A DNA stretch of 64,000 nucleotides from Rhodospirillales bacterium (GCA_017304945.1 JAFKLG010000063.1:1-64000); one strand, 5' to 3'; numbered from the stretch's first letter, positions 1 to 9,344 are shown. A program made the numbers and translations. Notes: generated from the sequence alone by a model not told the origin.

Positions 1-1
1 C

Positions 2-253
2 CCCGTGCTGGGCGTTCCCGTCGAATCGCACGCGCTGAAGGGCATGGACTCCCTGCTCTCCATCGTCCAGATGCCCGCCGGCATCCCGGTCGGCACCCTT
101 GCCATCGGGCGCGCCGGCGCCGTCAACGCCGCCCTGCTCGCCGCCGCGATTCTGGCCGTGCACGACCCCGACCTTGCCGCCCGGCTCGATGCGTTGCGCG
201 CCGAACAGACCGCTGCCGTCGGCGACATTCCGGTCGACGTCCCCGGATCATGA
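2..253 (+). CDS. purE: N5-carboxyaminoimidazole ribonucleotide mutase PurE (3' part)
   Basis: This is the C-terminal half of PurE, which moves the carboxylate of N5-CAIR to C4 to give CAIR in de novo purine synthesis. The reading frame is open to the left edge, so the start lies outside the window. Visible family signatures are GVPVES near the edge, then [15 protein letters not shown] and the [10 protein letters not shown] helix, which form the conserved C-terminal core of the octameric enzyme. The stop lies 13 bases before purK, matching the usual purEK operon. Assignment is confident despite truncation. Confidence 0.93.
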   Translation, partial: PVLGVPVESHALKGMDSLLSIVQMPAGIPVGTLAIGRAGAVNAALLAAAILAVHDPDLAARLDALRAEQTAAVGDIPVDVPGS

Positions 254-266
254 GCGGACCCACGCG

Positions 267-1400
267 ATGACCGCCCTGCCCCCAAACGCCACGATCGGCC
301 TCGTCGGCGGCGGCCAGCTCGGCCGCATGTCCGCCCTTGCCGCCGCGCGGCTTGGGTATCGCTGCCACATCCTGACCCGCGAGGTGGACAGCCCCGCCGC
401 GCAGGTCTCCCACGCCGTCACCATCAGCGACTACAGCGACCCGGTCTCCCTGCGCGCCTTCGCCGAGGCCGTGGACGTGATCAGCTTCGAGTTCGAGAAC
501 GTCTCGGCCGAAGGGCTGGACCTGCTCGCCTCCATCAAGCCGGTGCGCCCGGCGCCGTCCGTGCTGCGCATCAGCCAGGACCGGCTGGCCGAGAAGTCGT
601 TCCTGAACGGCGCCGGCGCCGAGACCGCCCCCTGGGCGCCGGTCCATTCGCTGGCGGAGCTGCGCGAGGCCGCCGCCCGCCTCGGACTGCCCGCCGTGCT
701 CAAGACCACGCGGCTGGGCTACGACGGCAAGGGCCAGGCGATGCTGCGCACGCAAGAGGACCTGGAGCCGGCCTTCGAACGACTGCAGCCGAAGCCGCTG
801 GTGCTGGAGGGCTTCGTCGACTTCGGCATGGAGATCAGCGTCGTCATCGCCCGCGGGGTGGATGGGTCGATCTCCGCCTTCGACACGGTCGAGAACCGCC
901 ACAAGGCGCATATCCTCGACCTGACCTTCGCTCCGGCACGCATCCCGCAGAGCGTGGACGCCGCCGCCCAGGCCACCGCCCGCCGGGTCGCCGAGGCGCT
1001 GGACCTCATCGGTCTGCTCGCGGTGGAGATGTTCGTCGACCGCACCGGCCGCGTGCTGGTGAACGAGATCGCCCCGCGGCCGCACAATTCCGGCCATTGG
1101 TCGATCGACGCCTGCCCGGCCAGCCAGTTCGAGATGCACATCCGCAGCATCGCCGGCCTGCCGCTGCCGCCGGCGGTGCGGCATTCCGACGCGGTGATGA
1201 AGAACCTGGTGGGTCCGGCGGACGTGGCGCTGTGGCCGCAGATCCTGGCCACCCAAGGGCTGATCCCGCATCTCTACGGCAAGACGGAGGCGCGGGAGGG
1301 CCGCAAGATGGGCCACGTCACGCGGCTGTTCCCGCGCGGCGCGCTGCCGGGGGATTTCGGGATCCGCGACGCGCTGGGCGTGTTGGGCGAGGACGCCTGA
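267..1400 (+). CDS. purK: N5-carboxyaminoimidazole ribonucleotide synthase PurK
   Basis: PurK is an ATP-grasp enzyme that carboxylates AIR with bicarbonate and ATP to N5-CAIR, the substrate of PurE encoded just upstream. The 377-residue protein has the N-terminal GLVGGGQLGRM nucleotide-fold signature near residue 10, FEFENV near 73, the ATP-grasp segment TTRLGYDGKG near 150, and the late motif NEIAPRPHNSGHW with SQFE near 270. Length is normal for the family. The frame is open further upstream, but the ATG at 267 directly precedes the conserved N-terminus and follows the purE stop, so it was chosen. Confidence 0.96.
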   Translation: MTALPPNATIGLVGGGQLGRMSALAAARLGYRCHILTREVDSPAAQVSHAVTISDYSDPVSLRAFAEAVDVISFEFENVSAEGLDLLASIKPVRPAPSVLRISQDRLAEKSFLNGAGAETAPWAPVHSLAELREAAARLGLPAVLKTTRLGYDGKGQAMLRTQEDLEPAFERLQPKPLVLEGFVDFGMEISVVIARGVDGSISAFDTVENRHKAHILDLTFAPARIPQSVDAAAQATARRVAEALDLIGLLAVEMFVDRTGRVLVNEIAPRPHNSGHWSIDACPASQFEMHIRSIAGLPLPPAVRHSDAVMKNLVGPADVALWPQILATQGLIPHLYGKTEAREGRKMGHVTRLFPRGALPGDFGIRDALGVLGEDA

Positions 1401-1491
1401 CGCCCCTGCCCTCCTCGCCGGTCACGAGCGTCACCGGCGCGCCGCGACCGCGACTCTGCTAGGATCGCGCGGCGTTCCGACGGAGAGGCAG

Positions 1492-2034
1492 ATGGAACCG
1501 CTCGCGCTGAGCAAGGCCTTCACGCTGATCGAGCCGGGGCCGGTCGTGCTGGTGACGACGCATGACGGGCACGTGCCCAACGTCATGACGATCTCCTGGA
1601 TGATGGTGCTGGACTTCAGCCCACGCTTCGCGATGACCACCGGGGCCTGGAACCATTCCTATGCCGCGCTGACACAGACGAAAGCCTGCGTCATCGCCGT
1701 CCCGACCATCGATCTGCTCGACACCGTGGTCGGCGTGGGCACCTGTTCCGGGGCGGATACCGACAAGTTCAGGAAGTTTGGGCTGACCCCGGTGAAGGCG
1801 CGGCACGTGCAGGCGCCGCTGATTGCCGAGTGCCTGGGCAACATCGAATGCCGCGTCCTCGAGGTCGTCGAACGCTACGACATCGTGGTGCTGGAGGCGG
1901 TCGCCGCACATCGCGACGACAAACGTCGGGAGAAGCGGCTGATCCACGCCGTGGGGGACGGGACCTTCACGGTGGATGGTCGCCATTTCGACCGGCGCGA
2001 TGCGATGCGGTCGAAGCTGCCCACCGGGGTTTGA
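1492..2034 (+). CDS. Flavin reductase-like FMN-binding protein
   Basis: This 180-residue protein has the split-barrel flavin-reductase fold: LIEPGPVVLVTTHDGHVPNVMT near residues 10-35 and a SWMMVLDFSPRFAM segment resemble the FMN-binding part of the flavin reductase family. The motif GVGTCSGADTDKFRKFGLTP around residues 82-105 is typical of this family in proteobacteria. It probably binds FMN and reduces flavin or another small substrate with NAD(P)H; the substrate cannot be read from sequence. A good ribosome site (GGAGAGG) precedes the ATG. It stands alone between purK and a convergent gene. Confidence 0.82.
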   Translation: MEPLALSKAFTLIEPGPVVLVTTHDGHVPNVMTISWMMVLDFSPRFAMTTGAWNHSYAALTQTKACVIAVPTIDLLDTVVGVGTCSGADTDKFRKFGLTPVKARHVQAPLIAECLGNIECRVLEVVERYDIVVLEAVAAHRDDKRREKRLIHAVGDGTFTVDGRHFDRRDAMRSKLPTGV

Positions 2035-2121
2035 CCCAGGGCGGGTTCGCCCGCGTTCGCCGGAAGGCCGAACCTCTTGCCGGCCAGCCCCAGCGGTCGG
2101 CCTGCCCCGGAGAGCCGACGG

Positions 2122-2727
2122 TCAGCCCGCCGCCGACGGGACGCCCAGCCGCGCCGCCACCGCGGCGACGCAGCGCTCGAACACCGTCAGGTCGCGCCAG
2201 CGATCGGACCCCGGTGCGTCCTCGGCCAGCAACAGGCCGCCGCTCGCCAGGATGCCGCCCGCGATCATCAGGTTCTCCGACAGGCCGAAATTCTCCACCA
2301 GCAGCCCGTCGCCATCCCACCAGTCCTCCGCCGCGTCGGCCGCGACCGACGGCCCGAACGCGGCGCGGGTGCGGGCCAGCAGGTCGGCGCCCACGCAGGC
2401 ATAGCCGAACACCGGCAACCCCAGCGCGCGCGCAAACCCCACCTCGTACACCGTGCCGGCATCGGCGCTCGGTCCGCGAAACGGGGTGAGGTTGGCGATC
2501 ACCGCGTCGCAGCGGCGGATATGCGCCTCATTGTGGTGGAAGATGCGCTGCCAGTCCGGCAGGCCCAGCCACTCGGGCGGGGAGTCGGGCAGCGGGTCGA
2601 GGGGCGAGACGCCCTCCAGCCCGAACCCGGCGCAGATCGCCGCCCGTCGCGCCGCCCAGGCATGGGACTCGGGCAGGAACACGTCCGGCCCGGCCAGGTA
2701 GACGCGCGGCCGTCGCGGCACGCGCAT
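2122..2727 (-). CDS. Nucleoside 2-deoxyribosyltransferase-like protein
   Basis: The roughly 200-residue protein carries the hallmarks of the nucleoside 2-deoxyribosyltransferase fold: RVYLAGPDVFLP at the N-terminus, a WQRIFHHNEAHIRRCDAVIANL helix-strand, and GTVYEVGFARALGLPVFGY, which holds the presumed catalytic glutamate. Such enzymes cleave or swap bases on deoxynucleosides; some relatives act on modified nucleotides. The frame stays open into pgk, so the ATG at 2727 was chosen because it sits just before the first conserved strand and avoids overlap. It lies 79 bases after pgk on the same strand and may be the last gene of the tkt-gap-fda-pgk unit. Confidence 0.82.
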   Translation of the reverse strand: MRVPRRPRVYLAGPDVFLPESHAWAARRAAICAGFGLEGVSPLDPLPDSPPEWLGLPDWQRIFHHNEAHIRRCDAVIANLTPFRGPSADAGTVYEVGFARALGLPVFGYACVGADLLARTRAAFGPSVAADAAEDWWDGDGLLVENFGLSENLMIAGGILASGGLLLAEDAPGSDRWRDLTVFERCVAAVAARLGVPSAAG

Positions 2728-2806
2728 CCCGCCGCCCGGCGTCGGCTGGTCTCCAGGCGCCGCCTCGGAAGTCGGCTTCGGAGACGCAGCCGGCGGCACC
2801 GTGGCC

Positions 2807-3997
2807 TCAGGCCTCCAGCGCGGCGACGCCGGGCAGGGTCTTGCCTTCCAGCCACTCCAGGAAGGCGCCACCGGCGGTGCTGACATAGCTCATCTTGTCG
2901 AGCACGCCGGCATGGCGCAGCGCCGAGACGGTGTCGCCGCCGCCGGCCACGCTGCGCAGCCCCCCCTTCGCGGTCGCCTCGGCCACCGCCTTCGCCAGCG
3001 CCACCGTGGCGGCGTCGAAGGGCGGGGTCTCGAACGCCCCCACCGGCCCGTTCCAGACCAGGGTCCGCAGCGCGGGCAGGCGCTGCTCGAACGCGGTCAC
3101 CGTCGCCGGCCCGATATCGAGGATCATGGCATCGGCCGGCACGGCGTCGACCGGCACCACCTGGGTCGGCGGGTTCGGGACGAACTCGGTCGCGACCACG
3201 GCGTCGGTCGGCAGCAGCACCTCGCACTCGGCCTTGGCGGCCTGCGCCAGGATCTCGCGCGCGGTGTCGTGCATCTCGGCTTCCTGCAGCGACTTGCCGA
3301 CGGCGATCCCCTGGGCGGCCAGGAAGGTGTTCGCCATCGCGCCGCCGATCACCAGCAGGTTCACCCGCCCGACCAGGTTGCCCAGCAGCTCGAGCTTGGT
3401 GGAGACCTTGGCGCCGCCGACGATCGCCGCCACCGGCCGCGCCGGGTTGCCCAGTGCGGCATCCAGCGCCTCGAGCTCCGCCTGCATCAGCCGGCCGGCA
3501 TAGGCCGGCAGCAGCCGCGCCACGCCCTCGGTCGAGGCATGCGCGCGATGCGCCGCCGAGAACGCGTCGTTGACGTAGATATCGGCGAGCTTGGCGAGGT
3601 CCTTCGCAAAGGCCGGATCGTTCTTCTCTTCCGCGGCGTGGAAGCGGGTGTTTTCCAGCACCAGCACCTCACCGGGGTTGAGCCGCATCACCGACTGTTC
3701 GGCGATGACGCCGGTGCAATCCTCGGCGAAGCGGACCTGCTTGCCCAGCACCTGTCCCAGCGCGACCGCCACGGGCCCGAGCGACATCTCGGGCACGCGC
3801 TTGCCCTTCGGCCGGTCGAAATGCGAGCACACGATGACCTTTGCGCCCTTGTCCGACAGTTCCTTGATGGTGGGCGTCAGGCGCTCGATGCGGGTCAGGT
3901 CGGTGATGCGGCCGTCGCGGACCGGCACGTTCAGGTCGGCGCGCAGCAACACGCGCTTGCCGGAGACGTCCAGCCCGTCGAGGGTTCGGAAAGGCAT
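2807..3997 (-). CDS. pgk: Phosphoglycerate kinase
   Basis: Pgk interconverts 1,3-bisphosphoglycerate plus ADP and 3-phosphoglycerate plus ATP. The 396-residue protein has the family N-terminus [13 protein letters not shown], the hinge and nucleotide-site segments VGGAKVSTK and [11 protein letters not shown], and the C-terminal GGGDTVSAL loop that contacts phosphate. Length is standard for bacteria. AAGGA stands about 9 bases before the ATG. It follows fda by 52 bases on the same strand and forms part of a sugar-phosphate operon used in gluconeogenesis, glycolysis or a pentose cycle. Confidence 0.97.
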   Translation of the reverse strand: MPFRTLDGLDVSGKRVLLRADLNVPVRDGRITDLTRIERLTPTIKELSDKGAKVIVCSHFDRPKGKRVPEMSLGPVAVALGQVLGKQVRFAEDCTGVIAEQSVMRLNPGEVLVLENTRFHAAEEKNDPAFAKDLAKLADIYVNDAFSAAHRAHASTEGVARLLPAYAGRLMQAELEALDAALGNPARPVAAIVGGAKVSTKLELLGNLVGRVNLLVIGGAMANTFLAAQGIAVGKSLQEAEMHDTAREILAQAAKAECEVLLPTDAVVATEFVPNPPTQVVPVDAVPADAMILDIGPATVTAFEQRLPALRTLVWNGPVGAFETPPFDAATVALAKAVAEATAKGGLRSVAGGGDTVSALRHAGVLDKMSYVSTAGGAFLEWLEGKTLPGVAALEA

Positions 3998-4049
3998 GTC
4001 GTTGGTCCTTCGGATCGGATCGCGACCTGGGTGGCGGCGTGGAGGGCGA

Positions 4050-4946
4050 TCAGACCTTCACGGTGGAGGCGGCGTAGATCTCGTCGATCGCCTTGGCCAG
4101 GGCGGCGTTGAACTCGGCGTCGCTCATCGACACGCGCAGTTCCTCGAGCAGGGCGCGCGAGAAGCTGGCGATCATGCCGTGGTTCTGCGCGAGCCGCTGG
4201 CAGGCATCCGGACGGCTGTAGCCGCCGGACAGCGCGACGACGCGCATGACGCGGTCGTGCTTCACCACGTCGCGATAGAGGTCCGGCTGATCGGGGATGG
4301 TCAGCTTCAGCATGACCGGCTGGTCGGCCGGCACCTTGTCGAGATGGCGCAGGATCGCGTCGCGCAGCAGCGCCTCGGCCTCGGGCTTGTTCGGGCTCTT
4401 GATCAGCACCTCGGGCTCGAGGATCGGCACCAGGCCGGTGCGGGAGATCTGCGCGCCCACGTCGAACTGCTGCTTCACGATCGCGGCGATGCCGGACTCG
4501 GAGGGCAGCTTGATGGTGGAGCGCATCTTGGTGCCGAAGATCCCGGCCTTCACCGCGCGGCCGAGCAGCGCGTCGAGCTCCGGCATCGGCTTCATCATGC
4601 TGACGCCGTCGGCCTCGGCCTCGAGCCCCTTGTCGACCTTGAGGAAGGGCACGCAGCCGCGATCGTTCCACAGATAGGCCGGCACCGGCTTGCCGCCGGC
4701 TTCGCCGTCCATGGTGCGCTCGAACAGGATGGCGCCGATCACCTTGTCGCCGGAGAAGGCCGGCGCCGTCATCACGCGCACGCGCATCGCATGCATCAGC
4801 GCGAACATCTCGGCGTCGCCGTTATAGGCGGTCTCGGGAATGCCATAGAGGCGCAGCGCGCCGGGGGTGGACCCGCCGCTCTGGTCGAGGGCGGCGATGA
4901 AGCCGTTCCCCTGGGCCACATGCTCTTTCATGGTCTTCGAGGACAT
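4050..4946 (-). CDS. fda: Class I fructose-bisphosphate aldolase
   Basis: The 298-residue protein cleaves or forms fructose 1,6-bisphosphate through a lysine Schiff base. It closely follows the short bacterial class I aldolase pattern (Staphylococcus type): [17 protein letters not shown] near residue 14, [47 protein letters not shown], and [18 protein letters not shown] clear AGGAG precedes the ATG at 4946 by 7-8 bases; a longer frame upstream lacks conserved residues. A class I rather than metal-dependent class II enzyme is notable but not rare in alphaproteobacteria. It lies between gap and pgk. Confidence 0.95.
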   Translation of the reverse strand: MSSKTMKEHVAQGNGFIAALDQSGGSTPGALRLYGIPETAYNGDAEMFALMHAMRVRVMTAPAFSGDKVIGAILFERTMDGEAGGKPVPAYLWNDRGCVPFLKVDKGLEAEADGVSMMKPMPELDALLGRAVKAGIFGTKMRSTIKLPSESGIAAIVKQQFDVGAQISRTGLVPILEPEVLIKSPNKPEAEALLRDAILRHLDKVPADQPVMLKLTIPDQPDLYRDVVKHDRVMRVVALSGGYSRPDACQRLAQNHGMIASFSRALLEELRVSMSDAEFNAALAKAIDEIYAASTVKV

Positions 4947-5044
4947 CGACAATCTCCTGAGCGAATGTTTGCGGCGGGTATACGAACTGCGCCGCATTCC
5001 GCCAATCGGGGCGGGCCGCGCGGCCGGTCAATCATGTGGAAGCA

Positions 5045-5076
5045 GCGACGGGCGCAGGAGGTCCCGCGCCCGTCGC
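5045..5076 (-). terminator. Strong GC hairpin between gap and fda
   Basis: An exact 11-base inverted repeat (GCGACGGGCGC / GCGCCCGTCGC) with a 10-base loop lies 18 bases after the gap stop and about 100 bases before fda. There is no run of U after it on the transcribed strand. It may be an mRNA processing or stabilising stem, or a weak terminator that lowers fda-pgk expression relative to gap. Confidence 0.6.
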
Positions 5077-5094
5077 GTTCCAGCCCGTCTGCGC

Positions 5095-6108
5095 TCAGAG
5101 CGAGCCGAACAGCGCGGCCGTATCCGACATGCGGTTCGAGAAGCCCCACTCGTTGTCGTACCAGCCCATCACCCGGGTCAGCGCCCCGTCCACCACCGCG
5201 GTCTGCGACGCATCGAACGTGCAGGACGCCTTGTTGTGGTTGAAGTCGATGCTGACCAGCGGTGCCGTGTTGTAGTCGAGGATCCCGGCCAGCTCGCCCT
5301 TGGAGGCGTCCTGCATCGCCGCGTTGATCTCCTCCTTCGTCGCCTGCTGCTTCAGGTTCACGTCGAGCGAGACCAGCGAGACGTTCGGCGTCGGGATGCG
5401 GATCGCGGTGCCGTCCAGCTTGCCCTTCAGCTCGGGCAGCACGAGGCCCACCGCACGCGCGGCACCGGTCGAGGTCGGGATCGCCGAGACCGCGGCGGCG
5501 CGGGCGCGATGCAGGTCCTTGTGCAGCGTGTCGACCGTGTTCTGGTCACCCGTATAGGCGTGGATGGTGACCATGTAGCCGCGCAGGATGCCGAACTTCT
5601 CGTGCAGCACCTTCGCCATCGGGGCGAGGCAATTGGTCGTGCACGACGCGTTCGAGATGACCGTCATGTCCTTGGTCAACGTCTTGTGGTTGACGCCATA
5701 GACGATCGTCGCGTCCACGTGGTCGCCCGGTGCCGAGATCAGGACCTTGCGAGCGCCCGCGGTCAGCAGCGCCGAGGCCTTCTCCTTGGAGGTGAAGATG
5801 CCCGTGCATTCCATCGCCACGTCGACGCCCTGGTAGGGCACCTTGGTCGGATCGCGTTCGGCGCTGACCTTGATGGGGCCATAGGTCTTGCCGTTGTGGC
5901 GAATGGTGATGGTGTCGCCCGACACCTCGATCTGGCCGGGGAAGCGGCCGTGCACGCTGTCATAGGCGAACAGGTGCGCGTTCGCTTCCACGCTGCCGAG
6001 ATCGTTGATCGCAACCGGGATCACATCCTCCCGCCCGCTCTCGACAATGGCGCGCAGCACGAGGCGCCCGATGCGTCCGAACCCGTTGATCGCGACCTTC
6101 ACGGCCAT
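5095..6108 (-). CDS. gap: Glyceraldehyde-3-phosphate dehydrogenase, type I
   Basis: Gap oxidises glyceraldehyde 3-phosphate to 1,3-bisphosphoglycerate with NAD(P). The 337-residue protein shows the Rossmann start [11 protein letters not shown], the catalytic [12 protein letters not shown] with its cysteine near residue 155, [11 protein letters not shown], and the C-terminal [12 protein letters not shown]. Length and motifs are those of the bacterial type I enzyme. A clear AAAGGA ribosome site lies 8 bases before the ATG. Its upstream region carries two palindromes, one resembling an FNR/FixK site, which suggests regulated transcription separate from tkt. Confidence 0.97.
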   Translation of the reverse strand: MAVKVAINGFGRIGRLVLRAIVESGREDVIPVAINDLGSVEANAHLFAYDSVHGRFPGQIEVSGDTITIRHNGKTYGPIKVSAERDPTKVPYQGVDVAMECTGIFTSKEKASALLTAGARKVLISAPGDHVDATIVYGVNHKTLTKDMTVISNASCTTNCLAPMAKVLHEKFGILRGYMVTIHAYTGDQNTVDTLHKDLHRARAAAVSAIPTSTGAARAVGLVLPELKGKLDGTAIRIPTPNVSLVSLDVNLKQQATKEEINAAMQDASKGELAGILDYNTAPLVSIDFNHNKASCTFDASQTAVVDGALTRVMGWYDNEWGFSNRMSDTAALFGSL

Positions 6109-6130
6109 GATGTCAGTCCTTTCTGCCTTT

Positions 6131-6160
6131 TTGGCATTCCAACCGCAGGAATGTTGCCAA
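6131..6160. promoter_or_regulatory. Imperfect palindrome upstream of gap
   Basis: The outer arms TTGGCA and TGCCAA and inner arms TTCC and GGAA form an imperfect dyad (a 3-base bulge on one side) starting 22 bases before the gap ATG. It could be an operator for a sugar-responsive repressor or a stem in the leader RNA. Which one cannot be decided from sequence. Confidence 0.4.
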
Positions 6161-6164
6161 GTCC

Positions 6165-6178
6165 TTGACGTGAATCAA
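6165..6178. promoter_or_regulatory. FNR/FixK-like box upstream of gap
   Basis: TTGACGTGAATCAA fits the alphaproteobacterial FNR/FixK consensus TTGAT-N4-ATCAA with one mismatch, and reads as a dyad TTGA-N6-TCAA. It lies about 60 bases upstream of the gap ATG, a plausible operator position. It suggests oxygen- or redox-linked control of gap and genes downstream; CRP-family alternatives are possible. Confidence 0.45.
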
Positions 6179-6243
6179 CGTCCCGCCACCACACTCGGGC
6201 GTGACCTCGACCGGCGCAGGATCGCCCGCGCCCGCCGCCTCCC

Positions 6244-8277
6244 TCACCCGAGCTTTCGCTTCACCGCGCCGACCACAGCCTCCGCGGTCAGCCCGAAATG
6301 GCGATAAAGCTCCGCAAAGGGAGCAGATGCGCCATAACCGTTCAAGCCGAGGAACGTTCCGTCCTCCCCCAGCCAGCGCTCCCACCCATAAGGGACACCG
6401 GCCTCGAGGCCAATCCTCGGCGCACCGCCCAGCACCGCGGTCCGGTAGGCGTCGTCCTGCACCTCGAACAACTTCCAGCAGGGAAGCGAGACGATCGCGA
6501 TGCTGATCCCCTCCTCCGCCAGCGCCTCCCGCGCCGCCATGGCAATCGACACCTCGGAGCCGGTGGCGATGACGGTGGCCTGGCGCGGTCCCTCCGCCTC
6601 GGCCAGCACATAGCCGCCGCGGGCGCAGCGGTTCTCCCCCGCCTCGCCCCGCCACGCCGGCACCGCCTGCCGCGACAGCACCAGCAGGCTCGGCCCCTCG
6701 GTGCGGCGGATCGCGAGTTCCCAGCACTCGGCGGTCTCCACCGCGTCGGCGGGGCGGTACACATGCACGTTCGGCATCGCGCGGAAACTCGCGAGATGCT
6801 CGACGGGCTGGTGGGTGGGGCCGTCCTCGCCGAGCCCGATGCTGTCATGGGTCAGCACGTGCACGACCCGCTGGCGCATGATCGCGGCCAGCCGGATCGC
6901 CGGGCGCATGTAGTCGCTGAACGCGAAGAACGTGCCGGTATAGGGAATGATGCCGCCGTGCAGCGCCATGCCGCTGGCGGCGGCGGCCATGCCGTGCTCG
7001 CGGATCCCGAAATGGACGTAGCGCCCGGCATAGCTGCCCGGGGCCATGGCGGCCATGCCCTTCACCTGGGTCAGGTTGGAGGAGGTCAGGTCGGCCGACC
7101 CGCCGACCAGTTCGGGGGTCGCCGGCACCAGCGCCTCGAGGCAGGCCTGGCTCGCTGCGCGGGTGGCCAGCGTCGGCCGCGTCTCGGCGAGCGACTGCTT
7201 CAGTCCCTGCACCGCCTCCATCCAGTTCTCTGGCAGCTTGCCGGCCAGGGCGCGCTCGAACTCCGCGCGCTGGGCGTGGCGGGCGAGGCGCTTGAGCCAG
7301 GACCGCCGCGCCGCGGCGCCGCGCGCGCCGGCCGCATGCCAGCGTTCCCGCAGCTCCTCAGGCACGTGGAAGGGCGGCTCGTGCCAGCCCAGCGCCACCT
7401 TGGCGGCGGCGGCTTCCTCGGGGCCGAGTGGACCGCCATGCACGGCGGCGGTGCCGGCCTTGCGTGGGGCCCCGAGCCCGATGATCGTGCGGCAGGCGAT
7501 CAGCGTGGGCTTCTTCGAGCGCATCGCGAATGACATCGCCGCGGTGATCGCGACCGGGTCGTGCCCGTCCACCCGCTTGGTCGCCCAGCCCTGCGCCGCG
7601 AACCGCCGCAGCACGTCCTCGGAACTGGCCAGGGCGGTGTCGCCGTCGATCGAGACGTGGTTGTCGTCGTACAGCACGGTGAGTTTGTTCAGGCCGAGAT
7701 GGCCAGCCAGCCCGGCGGCCTCGTGGCTGATCCCCTCCATCAGGTCGCCGTCCGAGGCGATGACCCAGGTGCGATGGTCCACCAGGGACTTGCCGAACCG
7801 CGCCGCCAGATGGCGTTCCGCGAGCGCCATGCCGACCGCGGTGGCGAACCCCTGGCCGAGCGGGCCGGTGGTGGTCTCGATCGCCGGATGCTCGCCGTAT
7901 TCCGGGTGGCCGGCGGCGGGGGAGTGGAGCTGACGGAAGCTCCGCAGATCCTCGATGGTCATGCCGGCATGGCCGGTCAGATGGATCAGCGCGTACAGCA
8001 GCATCGAGCCGTGACCGGCGGACAGCACGAACCGGTCGCGGTCGTGCCAGCGGGGATCGGCGGCGTCGAACTTGAGGAAGCGGCTGGCGAGCACCGTCGC
8101 CACGTCGGCCATGCCGAGCGGCAGGCCGAGATGGCCGGAGCGGGCATGCTCGACGGCGTCGAGGGCAAGGGCGCGGATACAGTCCGCCATGCGTCGCTGC
8201 GGCGTCATCGGCCGCGCCAGGATCTCCGCCTGACGGGCGAGGGCCGGATTGGCGGCGACGGCGGCGGAGATAGCCAT
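6244..8277 (-). CDS. tkt: Transketolase
   Basis: Transketolase moves two-carbon units between sugar phosphates using thiamine diphosphate. The 677-residue protein has ARSGHLGLPLGMADVA near residue 46, the pyrophosphate-metal segment ASDGDLMEGISHEAAG near 165, PYTGTFFAFSDYMRPAIRLAA with THDSIGLGEDGPTHQPVEHL in the pyrimidine domain, and a C-terminal domain ending near VVGAVKRKLG. The frame stays open over 300 codons upstream, but the ATG at 8277 has a GGAGG site in front and begins the conserved protein. It heads the tkt-gap-fda-pgk series, 135 bases before gap. Confidence 0.97.
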   Translation of the reverse strand: MAISAAVAANPALARQAEILARPMTPQRRMADCIRALALDAVEHARSGHLGLPLGMADVATVLASRFLKFDAADPRWHDRDRFVLSAGHGSMLLYALIHLTGHAGMTIEDLRSFRQLHSPAAGHPEYGEHPAIETTTGPLGQGFATAVGMALAERHLAARFGKSLVDHRTWVIASDGDLMEGISHEAAGLAGHLGLNKLTVLYDDNHVSIDGDTALASSEDVLRRFAAQGWATKRVDGHDPVAITAAMSFAMRSKKPTLIACRTIIGLGAPRKAGTAAVHGGPLGPEEAAAAKVALGWHEPPFHVPEELRERWHAAGARGAAARRSWLKRLARHAQRAEFERALAGKLPENWMEAVQGLKQSLAETRPTLATRAASQACLEALVPATPELVGGSADLTSSNLTQVKGMAAMAPGSYAGRYVHFGIREHGMAAAASGMALHGGIIPYTGTFFAFSDYMRPAIRLAAIMRQRVVHVLTHDSIGLGEDGPTHQPVEHLASFRAMPNVHVYRPADAVETAECWELAIRRTEGPSLLVLSRQAVPAWRGEAGENRCARGGYVLAEAEGPRQATVIATGSEVSIAMAAREALAEEGISIAIVSLPCWKLFEVQDDAYRTAVLGGAPRIGLEAGVPYGWERWLGEDGTFLGLNGYGASAPFAELYRHFGLTAEAVVGAVKRKLG

Positions 8278-8391
8278 GGATCCTCCAGTGAGGCGGCGTG
8301 ATAGGGGCCGGGGCAGCCGGCGGCAAGGGCGCCCCCGCTTGGCCCTCCGGCAGTGCGGAGCTAGCCTGTTCGCCTGCGGGAGGAAGACGCC

Positions 8392-9054
8392 ATGCGCATC
8401 GCGCTGATCCACGCCCTGAAGCACTCGATCGCCCCGATCGAGGCCGCCTTCGCGCGGCTCTGGCCGGAGGCGCGGCTGATGAACCTGCTGGACGACTCCC
8501 TCTCGGCCGACCTGGCGCGGGACGGGGCGCTGACCCCCGCGATGACGGAGCGCTTCCTGACCCTGGCGCGCTATGCGCGCGGCACCGGTGCGGACGGGAT
8601 CCTGTTCACCTGCTCCGCCTTCGGGCCCTGCATCGAGGCCTGCGCCACCGCGCTCGCCCCGATCCCGGTGCTCAAGCCGAACGAGGCCATGATCGAGGAG
8701 GCGGTGGCGCTCGCCGGGCCACAGGGGCGGATCGGACTGATGGCGACCTTCGCCCCGACCCTCGCCTCCATGCCGCCGGAATTCGCCGCCGCGGCCCCGG
8801 CGATCACGCTGGTCCCCTGCCTCGCGGCCGACGCCCTGGCCGCGCTGGACCGGGGCGATGCGGTGGCGCACGACCAGGCGGCCGCCCGCGCCGCCGAGGC
8901 GTTGGGCGCGGTGGACGCGATCGCGCTGTCGCAGTTCAGCCTGGCCCGCGCCGCGCCGATGGTGGCGACGGCGATCGGGAAGCCGGTGCTGACCACGCCC
9001 GACAGCGCGGTCCGCAAGCTGCAACGCCTGCTCCTGCGTCAGGAGGCCGCATGA
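8392..9054 (+). CDS. Aspartate/glutamate/hydantoin racemase superfamily protein
   Basis: This 220-residue protein looks like the Asp/Glu racemase superfamily: IALIHAL at the N-terminus, DGILFTCSAFGPCIEACA with the expected first cysteine near residue 76, GRIGLMATFAPTLASMP, and DAIALSQFSLARAAP late in the chain. In the second catalytic site the usual cysteine region reads ALSQFS, so one of the two cysteines expected of a racemase seems missing; it may be a decarboxylase-like or lyase-like member. GGAGGAAG precedes the ATG. Its stop overlaps the next start by ATGA, indicating coupled translation. Confidence 0.75.
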   Translation: MRIALIHALKHSIAPIEAAFARLWPEARLMNLLDDSLSADLARDGALTPAMTERFLTLARYARGTGADGILFTCSAFGPCIEACATALAPIPVLKPNEAMIEEAVALAGPQGRIGLMATFAPTLASMPPEFAAAAPAITLVPCLAADALAALDRGDAVAHDQAAARAAEALGAVDAIALSQFSLARAAPMVATAIGKPVLTTPDSAVRKLQRLLLRQEAA

Positions 9055-9344
9055 CCGCCGATCTCGCCACGTTCCGCGCCTCGCTCGAGGGCGCGCTGCC
9101 GCCACCGGAGCTGAGCCTGCCGCTGCAGGCCTTGTGGTGGGACGCCAAGGACGATTGGGACCAGGCGCATGCCTGCGCCCAGGCGGACGAGGGACCGGAG
9201 GGCGCGCGGGTGCACGCCTATCTGCACCGGAAGGAACCCGATCTGGCGAATGCCCGCTACTGGTACGCGCGGGCCGGCGCGGCGCCGGCGACCGGGTCGC
9301 TCGAGGAGGAATGGACGGCACTGGTCACCGCGTTCCTGCGCTGA
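9051..9344 (+). CDS. Small conserved protein of unknown function
   Basis: This 97-residue soluble acidic protein begins with an ATGA overlap with the racemase-like gene. It contains the segment HAYLHRKEPDLANARYWYAR near residue 55, recalling a helical repeat in small conserved proteobacterial proteins with no assigned role. WWDAKDDWDQAH near residue 28 is aromatic and acidic. No catalytic motif is visible. Its last 20 bases overlap the tail of the convergent membrane-protein gene. Function unknown; coupled translation suggests a role linked to the upstream enzyme. Confidence 0.7.
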   Translation: MTADLATFRASLEGALPPPELSLPLQALWWDAKDDWDQAHACAQADEGPEGARVHAYLHRKEPDLANARYWYARAGAAPATGSLEEEWTALVTAFLR

